Assembly: GCF_000246985.2 (NCBI RefSeq)
Contig: NC_022084.1
Coordinates: 648,476-682,692 of the forward strand
Direction: 5' to 3'
DNA: 34,217 nucleotides
Source of the DNA: Thermococcus litoralis DSM 5473
GTDB lineage: Archaea; Methanobacteriota_B; Thermococci; Thermococcales; Thermococcaceae
Below, piece after piece: positions 16,791 to 24,257 of the stretch; positions within the stretch are counted from its first letter, which is position 1, and each line of letters begins with the position of its first letter. The position numbers and the translations under genes were made by a program. The notes under the pieces were generated by a model. The model was given only the letters and a program-made list of their open reading frames with translations. It was not told the DNA's origin and searched no databases.

Positions 16791-17222
16791 ATGAGGCTCA
16801 TATTAAAACCCCTGTTCGAGGCACCTCTAACTCCCGATTTCATTGAAGTCATAAAAACAAAGCTCAAGGGAAAAGAAGTCAGAGAAGGTGATGTTCTGGA
16901 AATAGATCTGCTGGGAAAGCCTCTCAAGTTCAAGGTCATATATGCAGAGCCAGAGGTCATTAAGGTCACTGACTTAACGGCAATAGAGCTAAGCAAAGAA
17001 GAGATATTTTCCACAACACTTGAATTTGAAAAGGAAATTAAAGATTTACTTCTCGGAGAAAGCATTATTGCAGTTGTCTTTGACGATGAGGTTTTAATTT
17101 TAAACCAAAGAGGGCACAAGATTTTTAACCAGAAATTCGAGAAACTTAAAGAAGTTAGGGTTACAAAAAATACCGTATTGGTGATTCATAATGAAAACAA
17201 ACTTACAATCATCCAAGTCTGA
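16791..17222 (+). CDS. Small protein with Cdc48-N-like beta domain
   Basis: A 143-aa soluble protein without signal or membrane segments. Residues about 28-65 (VREGDVLEIDLLGKPLKFKVIYAEPE then IKVTDLTAIEL) resemble the N-terminal substrate/cofactor-binding domain of Cdc48/VAT, where a phrase of the form FKV..TEP..V.VT..T.IE recurs. The rest is beta-rich (AVVFDDEVLILNQRG, TVLVIHNENKLTIIQV). No ATPase domain is attached. The start has AGGTGGGA upstream. Its end overlaps nth by 32 bases, so the two are probably co-transcribed. The function is unknown; the domain match is by eye and moderate. Confidence 0.65.
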   Translation: MRLILKPLFEAPLTPDFIEVIKTKLKGKEVREGDVLEIDLLGKPLKFKVIYAEPEVIKVTDLTAIELSKEEIFSTTLEFEKEIKDLLLGESIIAVVFDDEVLILNQRGHKIFNQKFEKLKEVRVTKNTVLVIHNENKLTIIQV

Positions 17223-17904
17223 TGGATTTACATTTAATGAGAGCTGGGAGGAAAAGAAAAAACGTGCCCAAGAGATAGTCAAAAAACTCATAGAGACCTA
17301 TCCTAGAGAAAAAATCCTCATTGGGAATCCTTACAAAACGCTGATTCACTGCATAATCTCCCAAAGGATGAGGGATGAAGTGACTTACAAAGTGTGGAGG
17401 GAGTTGTTTAAAAAGTACAAGAACATCGAGACAATAGCGAACACACCCATTGAAGAGATGCAAGAGTTTCTGAGGAAGAACGGTGTTGGCCTCTGGAAAA
17501 CGAAAGGCGAATGGATAGTAAGGGCTTCTCAAATAATTCTCGAAGAATATGGTGGTAAAGTTCCAGATAAAATTGAAGAACTAATGAAGCTCCCGGGTAT
17601 AGGGAGAAAATGTGCAAACATAGTTTTAGCATACGGGTTTGGAAAGCAGACGATTCCAGTGGATACCCACGTAAACAGAATCAGCAAAAGGCTCGGCTTA
17701 GCTCCTCCGAAGGTTTCACCGGAGAAAGTCGAGGAATACCTCAAACAATTAATACCCAAGGATCTATGGATATATGTGAACCATGCAATGGTTGACCACG
17801 GAAAACGAATATGCAAGCCTATAAACCCCAAATGCACCGAGTGTCCCCTGCAGGATCTCTGCCCCTACGCAAAAGGTCAAATAGACAAGAGAGAAATAAG
17901 ATAA
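17191..17904 (+). CDS. nth: Endonuclease III (DNA glycosylase/AP lyase)
   Basis: This base-excision repair enzyme removes oxidised pyrimidines and nicks abasic sites. The helix-hairpin-helix is LPGIGRKCANIVLAYGFG with the catalytic Lys of GRK, followed by the catalytic Asp in PVDTHVNRISKRLGL. The C-terminal [4Fe-4S] loop C-x6-C-x2-C-x5-C (CKPINPKCTECPLQDLC) is complete. At 237 aa it is slightly longer than the bacterial enzyme at the N-terminus. ATG 17191 lies inside the preceding gene, behind GGTGATT, so translation is likely coupled to it. Confidence 0.95.
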   Translation: MKTNLQSSKSDGFTFNESWEEKKKRAQEIVKKLIETYPREKILIGNPYKTLIHCIISQRMRDEVTYKVWRELFKKYKNIETIANTPIEEMQEFLRKNGVGLWKTKGEWIVRASQIILEEYGGKVPDKIEELMKLPGIGRKCANIVLAYGFGKQTIPVDTHVNRISKRLGLAPPKVSPEKVEEYLKQLIPKDLWIYVNHAMVDHGKRICKPINPKCTECPLQDLCPYAKGQIDKREIR

Positions 17905-17949
17905 AAGGGCTTATATACCTAAATCACCAAATTTCTTTTGGTGTTATAA

Positions 17950-18618
17950 ATGAGATACGAGATTATTCAAAGACCAAGTTTTAGCTTGGTTGAGGTAGAA
18001 TTGGAGGATGGGGAAGCCATTAAGGCAGAACCCGGAGCAATGGTTCATATGAGCCCAAATGTAGAAATAGAAACAAAGACAGGCGGAGTTTTTAAAGCCC
18101 TAAAAAGGTCAATGCTTGGAGGAGAAAGCATATTCATAAACACCTTTAGAGCCAGAGGGGGTAAAGGGAATATCGGCCTAGCCCCGCCGTATATGGGAGA
18201 CATAGAGGCATTGGAGTTGAGAGGAACCCTATATGCCCAGAGTGGAGCATTTTTAGCTAGTTCTGAGAATATAGAGATAGACACTAAATTCGGCGGTGCA
18301 AAGACCTTTTTCTCAAGAGAAGGGCTTTTTCTGCTTAAACTAACTGGAGAAGGAACGGTATTCCTTTCAAGCTTTGGAGCAATATATAAAAAGGAGCTTA
18401 GAGATGAGCGCTTCATAATAGACACCGGCCATTTAGTGGCCTTTACGGAGGGTCTCGACTTTAAGGTAAGAAGAGTTGGAGGAATAAAGAGCACTATCTT
18501 TGGTGGCGAAGGACTTGTAGCGGAGTTCTATGGTACTGGGACATTATACATACAAACAAGAAGCATAGATAGCTTTTTAAGCTGGCTTATTCCCTTCCTG
18601 CCAAAGTCTCAAGGATGA
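17950..18618 (+). CDS. AIM24 / TIGR00266 family protein
   Basis: The protein belongs to the AIM24-like beta-barrel family, named after a mitochondrial inner-membrane biogenesis protein; its prokaryotic function is not established. Typical features are the start YEIIQRPSFSLVEVELEDGE, the AEPGAMVHMSPNVEIETKTGG signature, GGESIFINTFRA, the Gly-rich GLAPPYMGDIEALEL and a second half repeating the same fold (GHLVAFTEGLDFKVRR, GGEGLVAEF). The length of 222 aa is standard. It has its own promoter: CTTATATACC (about 17911-17920) lies about 30 bases before the start, followed by GGTG. Confidence 0.88.
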   Translation: MRYEIIQRPSFSLVEVELEDGEAIKAEPGAMVHMSPNVEIETKTGGVFKALKRSMLGGESIFINTFRARGGKGNIGLAPPYMGDIEALELRGTLYAQSGAFLASSENIEIDTKFGGAKTFFSREGLFLLKLTGEGTVFLSSFGAIYKKELRDERFIIDTGHLVAFTEGLDFKVRRVGGIKSTIFGGEGLVAEFYGTGTLYIQTRSIDSFLSWLIPFLPKSQG

Positions 18619-18660
18619 TATTTTTATACCCTCTTCTTTATACCTCTCCGGTGAGAAAAA

Positions 18661-19428
18661 GTGATAGGAGTGTCAACTCAGTGTCTATTTGATAAAAGCT
18701 TAAGTCTCGCCCTCCATAAAATTAAGAATCTCAACGTTGATTTTGTTGAGATCGTCAATGAAGGGTATCACGAGCTTAACAGGTACAACTATAAGACGCA
18801 CAAGGAGTTTTTAGAAAACAACGGTTTAAAAAGCGTTATCCACGCTCCATTCAGCGATATAAACATAGGATCGTTAAACGAAAAGATAAGGAGAGCCTCT
18901 CTCAACATTATCTTTGAGACTCTGGAGGTAGCACATAGAATGGAATCCTTGCTTGTGGTAATTCATCCAGCACATAAGTCCCCACTAAGTGGAAAGTTTC
19001 CCAAAGCTTACGAAAAAGTCCAAAAACGCTCTCTAGAAGAAATAGACAGAGTGGGAGAAAAGATAGGTGTGAAGGTTGCTTTAGAGAATATGCCCTCCTT
19101 CTGGATACTTGATGGTCAAACTCCAGAAAGGATAGCAGAACTCGTTGATGGAACCAACATAGGCGTGACATTTGATGTGGGACACTTAAACACAACAACT
19201 GGAAACTTTGACGAATTTATTGAACTCTTAAGAGACAGAATAGTGTACATACACTTAAGCGACAATGACGGCACAAAAGACTCTCATTTGGCTCTAGGAG
19301 AAGGCACGGTCCCTTGGAGGGAGGTAATGAAAAAACTACCCAAAGTTCCCATGTCTTTAGAGATAAAAACCTTCGACGATGCTATTAAAAGTCTCAAATT
19401 TTTGAGTGAACTTCACAGCAATATTTGA
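18661..19428 (+). CDS. Sugar phosphate isomerase/epimerase-like TIM-barrel protein
   Basis: A 255-aa xylose-isomerase-like TIM-barrel protein (AP endonuclease family 2 superfamily). Metal-ligand motifs lie at the ends of the strands: DFVEIVNEG, VIHAPF, VVIHPAH, ALENMP, TFDVGHLN, YIHLSDNDG..DSHLALGEG and SLEIKTFD. Those residues are the Glu/Asp/His set of the superfamily, so it is likely an active divalent-metal enzyme. Substrate could be a sugar, sugar phosphate or damaged DNA; true EndoIV is longer with more His ligands, so an isomerase-type role is favoured. The start is GTG 18661, with GGTGAG at 18651-18656 and a TATA-like TTTTTATACC upstream. Confidence 0.85.
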   Translation: MIGVSTQCLFDKSLSLALHKIKNLNVDFVEIVNEGYHELNRYNYKTHKEFLENNGLKSVIHAPFSDINIGSLNEKIRRASLNIIFETLEVAHRMESLLVVIHPAHKSPLSGKFPKAYEKVQKRSLEEIDRVGEKIGVKVALENMPSFWILDGQTPERIAELVDGTNIGVTFDVGHLNTTTGNFDEFIELLRDRIVYIHLSDNDGTKDSHLALGEGTVPWREVMKKLPKVPMSLEIKTFDDAIKSLKFLSELHSNI

Positions 19429-19497
19429 TATTCTTTCAATTTTTGGGCAATAATGCCTTTATTGATTCATCAGGGAGCTTATTTTACCTACATAAAA

Positions 19498-19537
19498 CTT
19501 TTATACACAAGAAGATAAAGTTCAAGTGGAACTTTAT
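19498..19537 (+). promoter_or_regulatory. Promoter and 9-bp perfect palindrome of the acyl-CoA synthetase operon
   Basis: A TATA candidate CTTTTATAC (about 19498-19506) precedes the perfect inverted repeat ATAAAGTTC (19515-19523) and GAACTTTAT (19529-19537) with a 5-base centre. The repeat covers the expected transcript start near 19527, the classical place for an archaeal repressor operator. GAGGTGAT and the ATG at 19562 follow. The rest of the 133-base spacer holds nothing recognisable. Confidence 0.6.
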
Positions 19538-19561
19538 TCATAAAATTTTAGAGGTGATACC

Positions 19562-20983
19562 ATGGAAAGCCCAAAAATTGTCGAGGAACTCAAACCCTTC
19601 TTCGAGCCCAAGGCTGTCGCAATCATAGGAGCCACAAACAAAAAAGGAAAAGTTGGAAACGTTATTTTTGAGAACTTCAAAAGGAACAAAGAGCAGGGCA
19701 TTTTTAAGGGCAACATTTACCCCGTAAACCCCAAGCTTGATGAAATCGAGGGGTATAAAGTATACAAGAGCGTCAAAGAACTCCCAGATGACACTGATTT
19801 AGCAGTAATATCAATTCCAGCTCCCTTTGTGCCAAACACAATGAGAGAAATTGCAGAAAAGGGAATAAAGGCAGTAGTAATTATTACCGGTGGTTTTGGA
19901 GAGCTCGGCGAAGAAGGAAAGAAAATGGAAGAGGAAATACTTCAAATAGCAAGGGAAAACGGAATAAGGGTCATAGGACCCAACTGTGTTGGAGTTTACG
20001 TACCCGATACAGGCGTTGACACGGTTTTCCTGCCTGAGGAAAAAATGGATAGACCTAAGAGTGGTTCAATAGCTTTCGTTTCTCAAAGTGGTGCTTTTGC
20101 CGCAGCAATGCTTGACTGGGCAGCTTTAGCTGGAATAGGAATCGGAAAGATGGTAAGCTATGGTAACAAAATAGACGTAGACGATGCTGATCTAATGGAT
20201 TATTTCATTTACGATGACTCCATAAGGGTCGTCACCTTCTACATAGAAGGAGTAAAAGATGGTAGAAAATTCATTGAAGCTGCGAAGAGAATAACAAAGG
20301 TAAAGCCTGTTATAGCCCTTAAGAGTGGGAGGACAGAGTATGGTGCAAAGGCTGCATCTTCCCACACCGGAAGCCTAGCGGGGGCTGATGTGATTTATGA
20401 TGCAGTGTTCAAGCAGACGGGGATTTTAAGGGCAGAAGACTTTGAGCACATGTTTGACGTAGCAAAGGCATTTGCAAAGTGCAAGCTTCCAAAAGGAGAC
20501 AGAGTTGGAATAATTACAGACGGTGGTGGAGCGGGAGTTATGGCAAGTGATGCCGTTGCCAAATTTGGTCTTAAAATGGCCGAACTTAGCGAAGATACAA
20601 TCAAATATCTAAAGGAGCACTTCCCACCACACGCAGTTGCAGGAAATCCGACTGATGTCGTTGGAGATACAGATGCCCAAAGGTACAAATACGCAATTGA
20701 AGCTTTTGTAAACGATCCAAACGTTGATGCAATAGTGGTAATCGTTCTCTTCCAAGTGCCGCTCTTAGATGAGGAGGAAATAATAGAAATCTTAGCGGAC
20801 TACGCAAAGAAGAGTGAAAAACCAATAGTTGCGGTTGCCATGGGCGGTAAAAAGACAGAGTATTATGCAAAGATACTCGAAGAAAAAGGAGTTCCCGTCT
20901 ATCCAACACCAGAAAGAGGGGTTAGAGCATTAGCTGGCTTAGTAAAATACTCCAAATATCTTGAAAAGTTAAAGGAGGAGTGA
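19562..20983 (+). CDS. ADP-forming acyl-CoA synthetase, alpha subunit
   Basis: The alpha subunit of an NDP-forming acyl-CoA synthetase converts an acyl-CoA, phosphate and ADP to the free acid, CoA and ATP, the main substrate-level energy step in peptide and sugar fermentation by Thermococcales. It has a CoA-binding Rossmann domain (VAIIGATNKKGKVGNVIFEN), a succinyl-CoA-ligase-like domain (SGSIAFVSQSGAFAAAML) and the phospho-histidine segment SSHTGSLAG with H268. The 473-aa length fits a separate alpha subunit. Its N-terminus differs from the acetate-preferring ACS I alpha sequence I remember, so another paralog (branched or aryl acid type) is likely, but I cannot choose. The start follows GAGGTGAT; the beta gene follows. 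Confidence 0.93.
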   Translation: MESPKIVEELKPFFEPKAVAIIGATNKKGKVGNVIFENFKRNKEQGIFKGNIYPVNPKLDEIEGYKVYKSVKELPDDTDLAVISIPAPFVPNTMREIAEKGIKAVVIITGGFGELGEEGKKMEEEILQIARENGIRVIGPNCVGVYVPDTGVDTVFLPEEKMDRPKSGSIAFVSQSGAFAAAMLDWAALAGIGIGKMVSYGNKIDVDDADLMDYFIYDDSIRVVTFYIEGVKDGRKFIEAAKRITKVKPVIALKSGRTEYGAKAASSHTGSLAGADVIYDAVFKQTGILRAEDFEHMFDVAKAFAKCKLPKGDRVGIITDGGGAGVMASDAVAKFGLKMAELSEDTIKYLKEHFPPHAVAGNPTDVVGDTDAQRYKYAIEAFVNDPNVDAIVVIVLFQVPLLDEEEIIEILADYAKKSEKPIVAVAMGGKKTEYYAKILEEKGVPVYPTPERGVRALAGLVKYSKYLEKLKEE

Positions 20984-21018
20984 TCCACTCCTTATTTCCT
21001 TATTATGGGGGGGTAATT

Positions 21019-21726
21019 ATGAAAGATGAAGCTTTGAAAGTGATTGAAGAGATTTTGGCCCAAGGTAGGAAGGCTTTGGTTGAATACGAAGCAAAGCAGG
21101 TTTTAAAAGCTTATGGCTTGCCACTTCCAGAGGAAAAGCTTGCGAAAACCCTCGATGAAGCCATAAAATACGCAAACGAAATAGGGTACCCAGTCGTTAT
21201 GAAACTCATGTCTCCACAGATTCTCCACAAAAGCGATGCAAAAGTCGTTATGCTTAACATAAAAAACGATGAGGAACTCAAACAGAAATGGAAAGAAATT
21301 CACGAAAATGCAAGGAAATACCGGCCAGATGCGGAAATTTTGGGTGTATTAATAGCCCCAATGCTCAAACCGGGAAGGGAGATCATTATCGGTGTCACAG
21401 AGGATCCGCAATTTGGCCACGCAATAATGTTTGGTCTCGGTGGAATCTTTGTGGAGATCCTCAAAGACGTAACCTTCAGAATAATCCCAATTGAAGAAAA
21501 AGATGCTTGGGCGATGATAAAGAGCATCAAAGGATACCCAATCCTAGCTGGGGCAAGGGGAGAACCTCCGGCAGACATGAAAGCTATTGTTGATATGATG
21601 CTAAAAGTCTCACAGCTCGTTGATGACCTCAAGGATTACATCAAAGAGATGGACTTGAACCCGGTCTTCATTTATCCCGAGGGAGAAGGAGCAGTTATAG
21701 TAGACGCAAGAATAATTTTGAAGTAG
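21019..21726 (+). CDS. ADP-forming acyl-CoA synthetase, beta subunit
   Basis: This is the ATP-grasp subunit, which carries ADP phosphorylation in the alpha2-beta2 enzyme. The signature is the beta N-terminus EYEAKQVLKAYGLPLPEEKL, then YPVVMKLMSPQILHKSDAKVV, the Gly-rich FGLGGIFVEILKDVTFRIIPI and the metal-site region MDLNPVFIYPEGEGAVIVDARI. The length of 235 aa is standard for the separate beta subunit. ATG 21019 is preferred over 20980 because the extra 13 residues do not belong to the family and a G-rich tract lies just before 21019. It sits 35 bases behind the alpha gene; in Pyrococcus furiosus the alpha and beta genes are recalled as scattered. Confidence 0.93.
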   Translation: MKDEALKVIEEILAQGRKALVEYEAKQVLKAYGLPLPEEKLAKTLDEAIKYANEIGYPVVMKLMSPQILHKSDAKVVMLNIKNDEELKQKWKEIHENARKYRPDAEILGVLIAPMLKPGREIIIGVTEDPQFGHAIMFGLGGIFVEILKDVTFRIIPIEEKDAWAMIKSIKGYPILAGARGEPPADMKAIVDMMLKVSQLVDDLKDYIKEMDLNPVFIYPEGEGAVIVDARIILK

Positions 21727-22037
21727 TCTCTGCAGAAAAATAATCCAACCCTTATTTTATTTTTCTTCCATAATTCGATATTTGAAGTTCTGTTTTTGTA
21801 AGGCGCGAGTTTACATGAAACTTTGTTTAAAGTTTTGTTTGAATTTGTCAAAATGCTCTAATTCTTTGTAAACGTCATAATTACTACATTCCCACATAAT
21901 ACAAAAGTATATATTACTTAAGTCCTATTCATAGTAATAAGTTGAGTTTTTTGAGTGCCTGGTACCTTACCAAAAGGCTATCAAAAGGCTGGTTCTCAAA
22001 TAACTCAGATACACAGCGTAAGAGGGGGTGAAAATAA
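21727..22037. other. Intergenic region with promoter and tandem 9-base repeat
   Basis: This 311-base stretch holds no convincing gene. Just after the beta-subunit stop there are T-rich tracts fit for termination. AGTATATATT (about 21907-21916) is the TATA candidate for the SnoaL-like gene and would give a leader of about 100 bases. The leader contains CAAAAGGCT twice (21971-21979 and 21982-21990, 11-base period), a spacing that puts both copies on one DNA face. GGGGGTGA (about 22024-22031) is the ribosome binding site. A frame from TTG 21942 to the TGA at 22029-22031 encodes about 29 residues but has no ribosome binding site or recognisable sequence. Confidence 0.5.
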
Positions 22038-22457
22038 ATGAGCACAGAAAGAAAAAGAATCCTCCAAACGATAATCGACGAAATCTGGAACAGGGGAAAT
22101 GTGGAAGTAATAGACAAGTTTTACACACCAAATTTCAAAAATCACCATCCTAATATTCCTGAGGTTTCAGACTTTGCCTCATTTAAAAAATGGGTAGTTG
22201 AAGTTCACAAGACGCTTCCAGATTTTCACGCAACTATCGAAGACATGATAGCTGAGGAAGATAAAATTGCGGTACGGTGGACAGTAACTGGAACCCAAAA
22301 GGGCGAGTTTATGGGAATTCCACCTACTGGAAAAAAGGTCCGCTTTGAAGGTATGACTGTATACCGCTTCGAAGGAGATAAAGTTGCAGAAATGTGGTGG
22401 GTAAGCAACGAGATTGCTATTTTACGACAGCTTGGTGTTTTTCCACCAAAAAGATGA
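22038..22457 (+). CDS. SnoaL-like ester cyclase family protein (NTF2 fold)
   Basis: A 139-aa cytoplasmic protein of the SnoaL/ester-cyclase group of the NTF2-like superfamily. The pattern is characteristic: IIDEIWNRGNVEVIDKFYTPNFKNHHP, then TLPDFHATIEDMIAEEDKIAVRWTVTGTQKGEFMGIPPTGKKV, then FEGMTVYRFEGDKVAEMWWV. The substrate pocket His and Asp residues of the family are present, but family members have diverse or unknown substrates. The start at 22038 has an excellent GGGGGTGA. Its end overlaps the convergent UPF0282 reading frame by 36 bases, which is unusual and may reflect an extended end of that damaged gene. Confidence 0.88.
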   Translation: MSTERKRILQTIIDEIWNRGNVEVIDKFYTPNFKNHHPNIPEVSDFASFKKWVVEVHKTLPDFHATIEDMIAEEDKIAVRWTVTGTQKGEFMGIPPTGKKVRFEGMTVYRFEGDKVAEMWWVSNEIAILRQLGVFPPKR

Positions 22458-23551
22458 CATCATTTGCATTCTCTGAACTGATCTCCTTTTTTTATTTTTA
22501 AGAGTGACTTCCAGAACTTTTGGCTTCTTTCCCAAGAACTCGGCGGCCGTTAAAACACTTTTGTTGAGCTTTTCTCCAACTTCCCACACCTCTCTCGTAT
22601 GCTCCCTAAAATGACGCTCTCGCGGGAGGTGGTGATCGTAGATAATAGTCTCTGCATCTGTCTCTTTCACAATTCTAACCGCATTTTCAATTGCTCTTCT
22701 TAAATTGATTTTATTGAGGAGGTAACCAAGCATATATGTCATAGGGCCGTCTAAGACTAAGATATCTGGATTTTCTCTAATTATCCACTCCGCATAGTCT
22801 TCTATTATAGGGCCATTTAAATCACTTGAATGGATTAACTTTTCTTCTTCATGTTCAATAACAGTTGAAATCACCCAACCCACTCTTGAAAACTCTATTC
22901 CATGAAAGAGAGGTTTCGTAAATTTGACTTTTGTGTCTCCAAACTGAAATTCTCTCCCATCAGCAAACACAACTCGAAGATTCTTGAAACTCATCTCAGG
23001 AATTTTTGGGTTTCGATTCCATTTATTGACCCTATTTCTGAACCACTTAAGGCCTTTTTCAAGGAGTTGTTTCCTTCGCTTGTTGTAATCTCCGAAATCC
23101 TTGGAGAATGCTATTGGTAGCTCTTCCATTGGATTTGGATATTCTCGCGATTCTGGTTCTTTCCAGATATCCTCCAACTTTAATTCTCCATAATACCTGT
23201 AGAAATTGGAATAAAAATACTCGGCTCGTTCTCTCTGGGAATCGTTTATATACTCATTTGGGTTCTTAACTAAGAGTGTTTTTCCCCATACATATCTAAA
23301 TCGCTTGGAAAGTAGTGATCGTAGTGATAGTGAGAAATTACAATAATATCGGCCTTTTCACTGGCCTTTTTTATTGCCTTCTCCCCCTCAATAAGCCATT
23401 CGATTTTCTCTTCTTCAGTGGCTGGAAAACTTGGATGCATAATAGCGACACCCGGATCTATTAAGATCGAGATGTCAGGTGTTTTAACGAAGACACATGA
23501 ACTCTTGGATCCCAAGGAATCAAACCACACAGGCTTAAAGGAGAGTACCAT
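22422..23551 (-). pseudogene. UPF0282 metallo-beta-lactamase-fold protein, frameshifted
   Basis: Two minus-strand reading frames together make one UPF0282-type metallo-hydrolase. The N-terminal part (23551-23270) has ILIDPGVAIM and the metal motif SHYHYDHYFPSD, then runs into TAG. The C-terminal part continues in another frame: from the A5 run (plus-strand T run 23279-23283) the new frame reads KTLLVKNPNEYINDSQRERA and flows into EDIWKEPESREYPNP, FHGIEFSRVGWV and LIHSSDLNGPIIEDYAEWI. One missing A (A5 for A6) would restore the whole protein. This is either a true frameshift mutation or a homopolymer sequencing error. The last residues (KNKKRRSVQRMQ onward) look unlike a family terminus and overlap the neighbouring gene. 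Confidence 0.85.
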
Positions 23552-23762
23552 GTTATGAAGTTAATCCTCCAAGATTTAAATCTTAGCTTCCATCACTATC
23601 TTTGGATGAGATGCTTATAAAGAATTAAATTTTTATTTACTATTCAAAGTTTTATATAGTTACTCATTTGTAATCTAGAAGAAGGAGCTTTTTAAGGACT
23701 TACTTTTTTTTTAAGAAATTTAGAAACTTGAAGTTGGTAACTTAGAGTTTACGAAAAGAATA

Positions 23763-23810
23763 AATATTTATAGCAACATATCAAATTATGCATAATGTTA
23801 AACTGGAGGG
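23763..23810 (+). promoter_or_regulatory. Promoter of the RiPP-like operon
   Basis: AATATTTATAG (23763-23773) is a good TATA element; a transcript start near 23794 and the ribosome binding site GGAGGG (23805-23810) follow before ATG 23818. The AT-rich spacer back to 23552 otherwise holds a nine-T run (23704-23712), a short inverted repeat AAGTT-GGT-AACTT (23731-23743) that might bind a regulator, and the divergent TATA candidate of the UPF0282 gene (CTTTATAAG on the minus strand, about 23612-23620). Confidence 0.6.
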
Positions 23811-23817
23811 AGTATTA

Positions 23818-23988
23818 ATGGGAGAGTATATCCCTCCCATCGGAGAGGATCTTGGACACGGGCTTGGAAGTGTTGTAGTTGAAGTCGGTGGCCCAGGACC
23901 AATATTCACTCAGATTATGCCAGTCCTTTTCGTAGTTATTTGGTCCTTACCGTTAAAAGACAAAACCTCAGGAGGTGAAAGTGCATGA
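23818..23988 (+). CDS. Small RiPP precursor-like peptide A (56 aa)
   Basis: I find no known family. The peptide opens MGEYIPPIGEDLGHGLG, is Gly-rich to about residue 27 (VEVGGPGP), has one hydrophobic stretch (IFTQIMPVLFVVIWSLPL, about 29-46) and ends in a polar tail. The motif YIPPIGEDLG (residues 4-13) recurs as YLPPVGGDVG in the next gene, so the two are related at the N-terminus only. ATG 23818 is chosen because GGAGGG stands 7 bases upstream; the in-frame ATG 23788 has no such site. The stop overlaps the start of peptide B (ATGA). The following radical SAM and PqqD-like genes make a modified-peptide precursor the best interpretation (inference). Confidence 0.75.
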   Translation: MGEYIPPIGEDLGHGLGSVVVEVGGPGPIFTQIMPVLFVVIWSLPLKDKTSGGESA

Positions 23989-24245
23989 GCTATTTGCCTC
24001 CTGTTGGGGGTGATGTTGGTATTACTTCAGGAATTACCAAAGAAATAGCAATAAGCCATGCGTATGTATTAAATGTTGGCGGTACGGTTATGGCGGCTGC
24101 GGCAGTATGGGTTATTGCTGCAATGTATGTCGCAGTTGTTTGGGGAGTAGCAGCATGGATAGCAAAGTGGCTTTTACATGGCAATGCTTCCCTAATTAGA
24201 GATCCAAAGATACAGCATAGCACCTTGAGTAAAAACTTGACATAA
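23985..24245 (+). CDS. Small RiPP precursor-like peptide B (86 aa)
   Basis: No known family was recognised. It starts MSYLPPVGGDVG, sharing the Y-[IL]-P-P-[IV]-G-x-D-[LV]-G motif with peptide A at the same position. Residues 13-33 are mixed, residues about 34-66 are a long Ala/Val/Trp-rich membrane-seeking segment (TVMAAAAVWVIAAMYVAVVW and on to KWLLHG), and the last 20 are polar (IRDPKIQHSTLSKN). The ribosome binding site GGAGGTGA (23971-23978) is a perfect consensus, suggesting high expression. It lies 12 bases before the radical SAM start. It could be a maturase substrate with a membrane-active core, like some circular bacteriocins, or a small membrane partner protein. Confidence 0.75.
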   Translation: MSYLPPVGGDVGITSGITKEIAISHAYVLNVGGTVMAAAAVWVIAAMYVAVVWGVAAWIAKWLLHGNASLIRDPKIQHSTLSKNLT

Positions 24246-24257
24246 AAGGTGAAGATA

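Noticed and set aside
18045-18494. 149-aa minus-strand frame opposite the AIM24-family gene
   Set aside because: Antisense of a recognised gene, without ribosome binding site.
19425-19628. 67-aa frame between the TIM-barrel gene and the acyl-CoA synthetase
   Set aside because: It runs through the promoter, the palindrome and the start of the next gene and has no ribosome binding site.
21942-22031. Possible 29-codon gene with TTG start
   Set aside because: No ribosome binding site, no homology and an in-frame upstream extension without any better start; treated as leader.
23552-23762. Attachment site or IS terminal repeats at the left edge of the RiPP-like operon
   Set aside because: No direct repeat matching the right edge (28003-28053), no transposase or integrase gene and no tRNA fragment could be seen.
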